Shown here: piece by piece, positions 15,836-22,553 of the stretch | Numbering within the stretch: position 1 is the stretch's first letter | Layout of the letters: the number at the start of each line of letters is the position of its first letter | From: JANOAR01 sp031411235 | Lineage (GTDB): Bacteria > Verrucomicrobiota > Verrucomicrobiia > Verrucomicrobiales > Verrucomicrobiaceae | Assembly (NCBI GenBank): GCA_031411235.1 | Contig: JANOAR010000003.1 | Location: 1-34,512 of the forward strand | Reading direction: 5' to 3' | Length of the DNA: 34,512 nt | Notes under the pieces: model-generated | The model's input: the letters and a program-made list of their open reading frames with translations, nothing else | Told to the model about the DNA's origin: nothing | Database searches by the model: none | Position numbers and translations under genes: made by a program

Positions 15836-17638
15836 TTAGAATGCAGGTTTGGGCGAGAGCGGATGCAGTTGCAGACCTTGGCCAGCGGTGATGGTGCCGT
15901 GGCCGGGAGATACATTGCCGCCGCCGTTGAATTGTTTATTCGTGGTGTAAATGTGCCCCGCTCCACTGATCGTGACGCTGCCGCCTGCATCGACGCGCAC
16001 GGTTAGGCCCGAGAGATGGACTTGATTGGCGTTCAGGGTCACGTTGTTGCGAAAGACCAGCGTGGCTTTGTCGCCCGCGTAGAGTTTGATGAGCTGGGCT
16101 GCGCCGCTGATGCCTTGCAGCGTGCTGCCGTCGATGATCAAGCTGTTGGCACCATTCGCGCCAGCGCGTATGCGAATGACGTTGGCCATGAGTGTGGCGT
16201 CGGTGATCTCGACGATGCCAGTTGCGGTGGCGGCGCGGGCTTGAGCGTCGATGGTCAACTTGTCTCTGGCTTTGAGCGTGGAGTTCGTGACGGTGATGCT
16301 GCCGCCCTGAGCGAGCACATCCAGTGCGCCCAGCAGTGCTAGAATCTGCGATGAATTTTGGATGGTGATGTTCGCGTTGGTGGTGCTCTTGCCCAGCAAC
16401 ACACCTCGCGGTGCTTCGATGGTGCTGTCATCCACGGTGATGCTGGTGCCTGTGCCTGCGGTGGAGATGTCGGCTTTGCCGCCCTTTAGTGTGGAGGCGA
16501 TTATTTGGATGTTGCCAGTGCTGCCGGAAGCTAGGGTCAGCACTTCGTCCGTGCGCTGCGCGGTGCCAGCTTGCAGCTCGGCTTGGTCAATAATGAGATC
16601 AATGGCATTCAGGTTGAGCGCGACGCTGTCGGGACTTCGGATGTTGGCTCCAGTGAGGACTTCGACGGTGCCGTTTCCGACAAAGCTGAGCTTGCGATTG
16701 CTGCCAGCGAACATGGCAGGGTCGGCTGTGATGGAACCAAATAGCTGCCCACCATTGTCCATGGTGACCACCCACTCACGCGCTCGAGCTTGGGTTTGCT
16801 GCATATCGCGATTGATCTCACCTGTCACGAAGGGTTGAAGGGCACCGTCGCGATAGGGGCCCCGCTCAACTATGGCGTTGGGGTTGGAGAGGTCATCCAC
16901 GACTTGGAAAACGGATGCTTCGTCTGGGGTGATGCCGGAGGGCGGAGTCGGGGGCGTGCGGTTGGGTAGCGATACGCTGACTTCTGGCGCTGCGCCCCTG
17001 AGGCGAAGGGTGGTCTGCGTGAGGTCGCCTGCGAGTAAACCCAAGCCTTGCGCCGCTGCGGCAGCATCAATGAGCCCTTGGGTGCTAAGCTCCGCAAAGG
17101 CTCCGCCGATGAGTTGGCTGGTGGCGGCGAGGCGGCTGATGTCCACAAAAACGGGCTCGGGAAGGCGCTTGTCGGAGGGGTTGATGATGAGCATCTGGCC
17201 GGGCTCTAGCGTTTCCCATTCGCCGCTGAGGGATTGCAGGCCGACGCGAACCTTGCCTTCGAGCACGGTGATTTTGACATAGGCTCCTGGGTAGTAGGCG
17301 ATCTGGGCGGTGCCTTTAACTTCCAACTTGTAGCCGGGTGCGGTGACAGTGACGGGGGTTCTGCGGAAGCGTGCGGGATCGCTGCCTGCGAGCATGATGC
17401 CTTTTTCGAGGCTGAGATTGTTGGAGGTGACGACTTGAACGTTGGTGTCGGAGCCGACGCGGAAGAAGCCTTTGTCTAGGGCGACGCTGGACTTGCTGCG
17501 GGGGCCTGTGGTGAATTTTTGGCCGTCGCTGAGGATGGTGTTTTCGGGGGAGCTGGCGCGGCCAATCACTTGGCGGACAGTGGCGGCAGGGAGCTGGGTA
17601 AAAAGCAGCAGGTAGAGGATGAAGGCGAGGCGGGGCAT
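15836..17638 (-). CDS. Secreted FecR-domain protein with a beta-helix-like C-terminal region, 600 aa
   Basis: Residues 1-19 form a signal peptide (FILYLLLFTQLPAA). Residues about 30-160 match the FecR pattern: an early RQVIGRASSPEN segment, then KSSVALDKGFFRVGSDTNVQ, LEVKGTAQIAYYPGAYVKITVLEGKVRVG and LEPGQMLII. About 180-320 is a linker with the Pro-rich NRTPPTPPSG. From about 330 to 590 short repeats such as GTSITVDDSTIEAPRGV and GGSITVTNSTLKARDKLTI suggest a right-handed beta-helix like filamentous adhesins. Unlike the classic FecR anti-sigma regulator, it has no cytoplasmic anti-sigma region or internal transmembrane helix. It starts 6 bases after the barrel gene and ends 12 bases before subtilase B, so it is probably in the same transcript. 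A structural or tethering role in the envelope is inferred. Confidence 0.8.
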   Translation of the reverse strand: MPRLAFILYLLLFTQLPAATVRQVIGRASSPENTILSDGQKFTTGPRSKSSVALDKGFFRVGSDTNVQVVTSNNLSLEKGIMLAGSDPARFRRTPVTVTAPGYKLEVKGTAQIAYYPGAYVKITVLEGKVRVGLQSLSGEWETLEPGQMLIINPSDKRLPEPVFVDISRLAATSQLIGGAFAELSTQGLIDAAAAAQGLGLLAGDLTQTTLRLRGAAPEVSVSLPNRTPPTPPSGITPDEASVFQVVDDLSNPNAIVERGPYRDGALQPFVTGEINRDMQQTQARAREWVVTMDNGGQLFGSITADPAMFAGSNRKLSFVGNGTVEVLTGANIRSPDSVALNLNAIDLIIDQAELQAGTAQRTDEVLTLASGSTGNIQIIASTLKGGKADISTAGTGTSITVDDSTIEAPRGVLLGKSTTNANITIQNSSQILALLGALDVLAQGGSITVTNSTLKARDKLTIDAQARAATATGIVEITDATLMANVIRIRAGANGANSLIIDGSTLQGISGAAQLIKLYAGDKATLVFRNNVTLNANQVHLSGLTVRVDAGGSVTISGAGHIYTTNKQFNGGGNVSPGHGTITAGQGLQLHPLSPKPAF

Positions 17639-17644
17639 GGGATG

Positions 17645-18592
17645 CTAAAATTCCAGGTAAAGGCTGAGGCTGAGGCCGCTGACGAGGTTGTCGTAGTCGA
17701 AGAATTCGACGCTGGAGCGATTCCACGCGGAGCTGGCGCTGAGGCTGACGCGTGCCCAGGAGGTGAGGTCGTAGCTGGCTCCAAGGACGATGACGTGGTT
17801 CCAGTCCTGACGATCATACGTGGGGTAGTCGTAGAGGGCGGCGCGGTAGCTGGTGGCGAGGCTGAGGCTGTCGCTGAGCTTGAGTTTATAGCCGAGGTAG
17901 GCGCTGTATTCGTGGCGCTGCGGTGGGGTGGGATCAGAGGCGAGCGCATATTCGGCGCTGGCTCCGGCGATGATCTGCATGGCGCGTGCGGGCTTCCAGA
18001 TTTTTTGCGCACTGAGGGTGGCGGCGTGGTTTTGGAAGGACTCGGTGGTGAGGTCGGCCTCGCTGATCCAGTAGCCGCTGTAGCCTGCGGAGAGGAAGGT
18101 ATCGGCGAGCCAGGGGACTCGATACATGGCGCTGGCGTCGGCTTTGATGAGGAGGAAGTCGAGCACGTCGAACTCTTCGTGCAGCAGGGTGTGGCCATCG
18201 AGGGCGGCATTAGCGAACCAGTTGCCAGCGATGCGGTTGGTGTAGCGGGCCTGGGCTCCAGTGCGCAGGTAGTAGTCTTGCAGCTCGCCTGCGGAGGCGA
18301 GGGCGACGTTGTCGGTGAAGTAATACTCGGCGTCGGTGCTGAAGCTCCAGGGCTCAAAATTGGCGCGACGGGCGAGGACGATCTGCTCGCCATATTCGGC
18401 ATCGCCGGGGAGCTTGGGGGCGGGCTGGAGTGATTGAGCGGCCACTGATGGGGATGTATCGAGCGCGGCAACACGGAGCCCTCGGTCGCTAGCGCGGGCG
18501 CGATCCGCCGCGCTGCCTGGGGCCGCTTCTTGACCGTGGAGATGGTAAATACCAGCACTGAGGGCCACTTGGAAGATGATGAAGTTTTTCAT
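17645..18592 (-). CDS. Outer-membrane beta-barrel protein, about 315 aa
   Basis: The ATG at 18592 (MKNFIIFQVAL) is preferred because it begins directly at the signal peptide; an ATG six codons upstream (18610) is also possible. After the signal and a linker the chain is a series of amphipathic strands with aromatic girdle residues, such as FSTDAEYYFTDNVAL, SAYLGYKLKLSDSLSLATSYRAAL and ARVSLSASSAW, and it ends LSLSLYLEF with the terminal Phe that the BAM machinery recognises. About 12-14 strands are likely. No specific family is recognised. It is the first gene of the FecR/subtilase run, six bases before the FecR-domain gene. It could be a porin, or a docking or export partner for the exoproteins; the sequence does not decide. 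Confidence 0.78.
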   Translation of the reverse strand: MKNFIIFQVALSAGIYHLHGQEAAPGSAADRARASDRGLRVAALDTSPSVAAQSLQPAPKLPGDAEYGEQIVLARRANFEPWSFSTDAEYYFTDNVALASAGELQDYYLRTGAQARYTNRIAGNWFANAALDGHTLLHEEFDVLDFLLIKADASAMYRVPWLADTFLSAGYSGYWISEADLTTESFQNHAATLSAQKIWKPARAMQIIAGASAEYALASDPTPPQRHEYSAYLGYKLKLSDSLSLATSYRAALYDYPTYDRQDWNHVIVLGASYDLTSWARVSLSASSAWNRSSVEFFDYDNLVSGLSLSLYLEF

Positions 18593-18697
18593 AGCTGGTA
18601 CCCATTTCAACGGCGCTTTGGAAATAGGGCTTGCAGGAGTGCTACTGTGTTTCTCGGCGTGCGTAACGGAGTGAAGTCGATTTATTGAAAAATAAAT

Positions 18698-18718
18698 CCC
18701 ATCGCCAAGCCCGATGGG
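18698..18718 (-). terminator. Hairpin with T-rich tail in the leader of the barrel/subtilase operon
   Basis: CCCATCG and CGATGGG form a perfect 7-bp stem with a 7-base loop. On the minus strand the stem is followed directly by ATTTATTTTTC, the layout of a rho-independent terminator. It lies about 105 bases upstream of the barrel gene start, where no minus-strand coding gene precedes it. It could be an attenuator in the operon leader, the end of a small RNA, or simply a block to antisense transcription. Confidence 0.5.
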
Positions 18719-18797
18719 CAGGTCGATGTGTCGGGCTAAATGAACGATGCAGGAAGGAAAAAGTGCGCCAGCGGTGTTACTGGCCCTGCCATCTCGC

Positions 18798-18805
18798 TAT
18801 AAAAT
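18798..18805 (+). promoter_or_regulatory. Candidate -10 box before the ECF sigma gene
   Basis: TATAAAAT lies 12 bases before the ATG at 18818. If it is used as a -10 box, the transcript would begin only a few bases before the start codon, which fits the absence of a Shine-Dalgarno sequence. No good -35 hexamer is found 16-18 bases upstream. Confidence 0.35.
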
Positions 18806-18817
18806 GGTCGCATACTC

Positions 18818-19576
18818 ATGAACGACGTCCCACAACCCAGTACCACAGCCGCTTCTTCATTCCCTGCCACGATGTGGACACAGGTGCTCAAGCTGCGCGA
18901 TGACTCCAATCCTGCGGAACAGCAGCGCATTTTGAACCGCCTTTGCCAGACTTACTGGCAGCCTTTATTTCAATATGCGCGGCGCTTGGGCAACTCGCCG
19001 GAGCACTCGCAAGATCTCACGCAGGGGTTCTTTGTTCACTTGCTGGCGAAGGGGATGTTTGGCATGGCGGAGAGGGATAAAGGTAAGCTGCGCACGCTTT
19101 TACTGACGTCGTTTAGCAACTTCATCCGCGGCGAGTACGACAAGGCGGTCGCTCTGAAGCGCGGTGGCCTGGAGGGCACGTTATCACTGGAGATGCTGGA
19201 GGAGGCGGAGTCGTCCTACCAGGCGGAGGCTAGCGATGCGTCTTCCCCGGAGTCTGTCTTCAACAAGCGCTATGCTCGTGACAGTCTGACGGCTGCGGCA
19301 AAGGTGCTGGAGGAGCGCTATGCCAACGCTGGCAAGCAGGCTCACTACGATAGCTTGAGGCAGTTCATCGCGGTGTCTGGCAATGAGCAAAGCTACGGTG
19401 TGGAGTCGGCGAAGCTAGGCATTCGCGGGGATTACTACAAGGTGCTGGTGCAGCGCTTTCGTGAGCATTTCAAAGAGGCGTTGAAGGGCTATGTCAAAGA
19501 CACGATGCCCGAGGATGCTAGCCATGCGGAGGTGCAGCAGGAGATACTGGAGATCATTCGACTGGCTTACGGTTAA
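18818..19576 (+). CDS. ECF-type RNA polymerase sigma factor (Verrucomicrobia/Planctomycetes type)
   Basis: A 252-residue sigma-70-family protein that should direct RNA polymerase to a specific promoter set. Region 2 is recognisable at about residues 38-105: RLCQTYWQPLFQYARRLGN, then EHSQDLTQGFFVHLLAKGMF and the basic RDKGKLRTLLLTSFSNFIRGE. A region-4-like helix-turn-helix lies at about 185-225 (EQSYGVESAKLGIRGDYYKVLVQRFREHFK). Members of this group in Verrucomicrobia and Planctomycetes are often encoded near Ser/Thr kinases, as here (24879). It is divergent from the barrel/FecR/subtilase run with about 225 bases between starts, so control of that run is a reasonable guess. No anti-sigma gene adjoins it. 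It ends at a strong convergent terminator. Confidence 0.85.
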   Translation: MNDVPQPSTTAASSFPATMWTQVLKLRDDSNPAEQQRILNRLCQTYWQPLFQYARRLGNSPEHSQDLTQGFFVHLLAKGMFGMAERDKGKLRTLLLTSFSNFIRGEYDKAVALKRGGLEGTLSLEMLEEAESSYQAEASDASSPESVFNKRYARDSLTAAAKVLEERYANAGKQAHYDSLRQFIAVSGNEQSYGVESAKLGIRGDYYKVLVQRFREHFKEALKGYVKDTMPEDASHAEVQQEILEIIRLAYG

Positions 19577-19592
19577 CGTGTGGGCACAAAAA

Positions 19593-19618
19593 AGAGGGAG
19601 CGGTTTCCCGCTCCCTCT
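19593..19618. terminator. Bidirectional rho-independent terminator
   Basis: An 11-bp perfect GC-rich stem (AGAGGGAGCGG / CCGCTCCCTCT) with a TTTC loop sits between the convergent sigma-factor and small-barrel genes. On the minus strand it is followed by TTTTTTGTGCCC, a classic terminator. On the plus strand GATGTTTTAATGG follows, which is weaker. It should end both transcripts. Confidence 0.9.
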
Positions 19619-19658
19619 GATGTTTTAATGGTTTCGTGAGGAGTCCCTCACATCCCGA

Positions 19659-20195
19659 TTAGAAGGGGATGCGCACACCAAGGCGAACCGTGGTGAAGTC
19701 AGGAGCTTCGTCGTTTGCGAAGTGGTAGAGGCCTTCAGCGAAGATGCCGAGGCAGTTCATGGATTGGAGGCGGATGTCGATGCCAGCGCCTGCTTGGTAA
19801 GTACCATAGCTGTTGCTGTTGGTTGCAAAGCCACCACCTGCGAGGAGGTAAGGAGCGATGCAAAGGCTGTCGATCGGGGCACGCAGGACAAGGTTGCCAT
19901 CAAACTGATGGTGTTCCTTGCTGGTGGCGAAGAGACTGTAGTTCAGGTCGATGCCGAGGTTACGTGTGAAGAAGTAGCTCATGCCGACACCGCCGCCAGC
20001 AGCTTCATCGCCACCGCCTTCAGGGAAGAATCCAGCGCCGAACACGTCGAAGGACATGCCTGGGCCGAAACAGTCACAACCAGCGGGTGGTGGGGGAAGG
20101 ACGGGAGCCTTCGGGTTTTTAGGAGCCGACATTGGGCCAGCGAGGGCACTCGAAGCGAGCGCGACCGACATGAGGAGGGTGAGGATGTATTTCAT
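19659..20195 (-). CDS. Small outer-membrane beta-barrel protein, 178 aa
   Basis: A signal peptide (MKYILTLLMSVALASSALAG, cleavage after residue 19 or so) is followed by a Pro-rich stretch with two cysteines (CDCF) and then an eight-strand-like barrel: GGVGMSYFFTRNLGIDLNYSLF, FDGNLVLRAPI, IAPYLLAGGGFAT, GAGIDIRLQSMNCLGIFAEGLYHF and the terminal TTVRLGVRIPF ending in Phe. This is the OmpA/OmpX-size barrel pattern with a usual length. It stands alone between the bidirectional terminator and a 118-base gap. No specific function can be assigned. The start ATG at 20195 has no Shine-Dalgarno sequence. Confidence 0.82.
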   Translation of the reverse strand: MKYILTLLMSVALASSALAGPMSAPKNPKAPVLPPPPAGCDCFGPGMSFDVFGAGFFPEGGGDEAAGGGVGMSYFFTRNLGIDLNYSLFATSKEHHQFDGNLVLRAPIDSLCIAPYLLAGGGFATNSNSYGTYQAGAGIDIRLQSMNCLGIFAEGLYHFANDEAPDFTTVRLGVRIPF

Positions 20196-20233
20196 TGTTT
20201 GTTAACAGAGGTTGAACTTTGTCTTTAGCTTAC

Positions 20234-20253
20234 TAGTTGCGGGGTGGCAACTA
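20234..20253. repeat. Perfect hairpin upstream of the small barrel gene
   Basis: TAGTTGC, loop GGGGTG, GCAACTA is a perfect 7-bp stem about 39 bases before the 19659-20195 gene start on the minus strand. No T-run follows. It could be a 5'-UTR stabiliser or a protein-binding site. Next to it the last codons of the upstream gene, CAGTTTTAA, are repeated as a 9-base direct repeat five bases further on. Confidence 0.4.
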
Positions 20254-20313
20254 TGAAATCACAATTATGGCGAGTAAGCACGGACTTTTCAAGTTTAGTT
20301 TAAAACTGATAGC

Positions 20314-22518
20314 TTAAAACTGGTAATTTAAACCCACGCCTGTCATGTAAACGGCGCTGCCTGTGTTGGGGCCGTTACCGCTGGAGTCGTATTGGGCATC
20401 GACGGAGATGCTGAGATCTTCGGAGAGGTTGCGAATGATGGAGCCGTGGAAGCCATACTCGAAGCTGGTGGATTCTTGACGGTAGGCTCCTTCGGTAAAG
20501 AGGTTGGTTTTCCAGTGATCGTCCCATTGCTTGGTCCACTGGAGTTGCAGGCCGTGGCGGTTGATGCGGTGGGGGAGGACGTCGTCGATGCTGAGGTATT
20601 CGGTGGGACGGTCGAGGCGCGAGATCTCGCGGTTGACGGTGTTCCATGAGTTGTCTTTGGCGTCGAAGGAGGAGACTTCGACGTGGTAGCCGAGGGAGAG
20701 GTTGGGGTTGGCGAGGAGGGGATACCAGCGGACGGCGGTTTCGGAGATGAAACCGGAGCCGATGTTTTCGGACATGGCGTTGATGTTGCGGGCACCGAGG
20801 GCGGCTTCAAAGCGGAGGGAGTCGGTGAGGGGGAGTTCGATGGCGGCGAGAATTTTGTGCTGTCGGCCTTCGAGGGCTTCGAGCAGGAGGGAATCGAGGG
20901 CGCGTTCGTTGGCGGTGATTTGTAGCGAGGCGTAGCTGTGGGCTCCGTTGCGTTCGAGCATGAGGGTGCCGAGTGCGCCGTTATTCCATGCGCCTGCGGT
21001 GGCGGTGAGGGCGAGGCTGGGGCCGAGGTCGATCTCGGCTCCGATGTAGCCTTCCTCGCGGCTGGTGAGGAAGGAGGGGGTGCTAAAGCGCTTGTTGGAG
21101 AGGTCGATCTCGTCGCGATGAAAACCTGCAAGCCATTGTAGGCTGCCTTGTTTGCGGGTTTTGATGGTGCCTGCGGTGCGGAGGACTTCACCTTCGTCGA
21201 GGTGGGCGAGGAGGGCTTGGGCTTCGAACTGGCCTGCGGTGCTGGCTTTGATGTCTTGGAGGGCTTCGCGGGCGGTGGCTTTTTGTTCGATGCTGGTGTC
21301 GGGGCTTTGTAAAATGGCGTCCCAGGCGGCTTTGGAGCCGTTGTAGTCGCGTTTGGCGGCGAGGCCTTCGGCGAGGAGGGACTGCTCGGTGAAGAGACGA
21401 CCGGGGGGGGCGGTGGCTTTGAGGGCGGTGAGGATGGCGACGGCTTCGGCGGGGTGACCGTGGGCGAGGAGGTTGCGGGCGCGGAAGGCGCGGACTTCGT
21501 CGCTATGGGGGTGGCTGGCTTCGAGCTGGGTGGCGATGGCGTCGGCGCGGACGAGGTCTTTGGCGGTGAGGGCTTGGTCGCCGGAGTCGAGGAGGTCGGC
21601 GCAGTCGAGGTCTTTGAGGTTTTGTTTGGCTTCGGTGCGCTGTTCGGCGCTGTAGCTGGCGTTGGCGAGGATGTGCTGCCAGGCTTGGCGGGCGGCTTGG
21701 CGGTCGCCTGTTTCAGTGAGGGCGGTGGCGAGGATGTCTTGGGCGGGGAAGGCGTTGTTCTCCCAGGTGCGGGAGGCGGCGGTGCGGCGCATAAGGGCGA
21801 GGGCTTCGGGGGCGCGGTTGGCTCGCATTAAATACTCGGCGCGGAGGGCGGCGGCGCGTGCGTCGCTGGGGTAGCGTCGGAGGGCGTCGGAGGAGACGCT
21901 GTCGGCGGTGCTGAGGGGGCGGGCTTCGACGGCGAGGGCGACTTCGTCGAGGAAGCGATCTTTGGCGTTATCCGCACTATCCACCACTTCGGTGTCGGTG
22001 GGGAGGGCTTTTTTGAGGTCGATGCTGAGGGGCATTTGGCTGCGCCAGCGTTCGATGTCTTCGGCATCGGCGAGTTTGAGGGAGCTGATGGCGGTGGCGG
22101 TGTCGCCGAGCTGCCAACTGGCTTCACATTGGATGAGGAGGGCGTCGGGGTTGTTGCTGTCGCTTTTGAGGACGCGGGCGGCGTACTGGGCGGCTTCTTT
22201 GGCTTGGCCTTCGGTGAGGGAGAGTTTGCCGGCGTTGATGAGCGCCATGTGGTTGTTGGGCTCGCGGTTGAGGAGCAGGCGCGTGGCGCGTAGGCTGTCG
22301 GCGTTGTGTTTGAGCTTGAGGAGGACGTTGGCAACTTCGGCCAGTTCTGCAGTGGGTAGTGCGTTGAGGGCGGTGTCGCTGACGTCGAGGTCGGCGGTGG
22401 CGTCGTTGGCTAGTGCTGGGGCCGTTTGTTGGCCTGGGGCTGCCTGGGGCTGGAGGGTGAGCAGTGAAATCCAGGCAAGCACGAGGAGGGTGTGGAGATT
22501 GTGATTGGCGGGCAGCAT
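20314..22518 (-). CDS. TPR protein with C-terminal outer-membrane beta-barrel, 734 aa
   Basis: A signal peptide lies at residues about 9-27 (HTLLVLAWISLLTLQPQAA). Residues about 55-430 are TPR-like helical pairs, for example DSLRATRLLLNREPNNHMALINAGKLSL, NPDALLIQCEASWQLGDTATAISSL and DARAAALRAEYLMRANRAPEALALM. From about 446 the sequence changes to amphipathic strands (GSLQWLAGFHRDEIDLS, LALTATAGAWNNGALGTLMLER, LRFEAALGARN) and ends MTGVGLNYQF with a terminal Phe. About 290 residues of barrel would allow 14-16 strands. The TPR-then-barrel order is that of exopolysaccharide exporters such as PelB, PgaA and BcsC. It starts 35 bases after a membrane-anchored TPR gene, so the two probably act together. 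The exported substrate is unknown. Confidence 0.82.
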   Translation of the reverse strand: MLPANHNLHTLLVLAWISLLTLQPQAAPGQQTAPALANDATADLDVSDTALNALPTAELAEVANVLLKLKHNADSLRATRLLLNREPNNHMALINAGKLSLTEGQAKEAAQYAARVLKSDSNNPDALLIQCEASWQLGDTATAISSLKLADAEDIERWRSQMPLSIDLKKALPTDTEVVDSADNAKDRFLDEVALAVEARPLSTADSVSSDALRRYPSDARAAALRAEYLMRANRAPEALALMRRTAASRTWENNAFPAQDILATALTETGDRQAARQAWQHILANASYSAEQRTEAKQNLKDLDCADLLDSGDQALTAKDLVRADAIATQLEASHPHSDEVRAFRARNLLAHGHPAEAVAILTALKATAPPGRLFTEQSLLAEGLAAKRDYNGSKAAWDAILQSPDTSIEQKATAREALQDIKASTAGQFEAQALLAHLDEGEVLRTAGTIKTRKQGSLQWLAGFHRDEIDLSNKRFSTPSFLTSREEGYIGAEIDLGPSLALTATAGAWNNGALGTLMLERNGAHSYASLQITANERALDSLLLEALEGRQHKILAAIELPLTDSLRFEAALGARNINAMSENIGSGFISETAVRWYPLLANPNLSLGYHVEVSSFDAKDNSWNTVNREISRLDRPTEYLSIDDVLPHRINRHGLQLQWTKQWDDHWKTNLFTEGAYRQESTSFEYGFHGSIIRNLSEDLSISVDAQYDSSGNGPNTGSAVYMTGVGLNYQF

Positions 22519-22553
22519 CTATGGTTCGTGGCGATGGGGGTGGTGAGGGCGGG

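Noticed and set aside
17519..18433. Plus-strand 304-codon frame opposite the barrel and FecR genes
   Set aside because: Gly/Glu/Val/Ala-rich shadow. The minus-strand genes have signal peptides and coherent folds.
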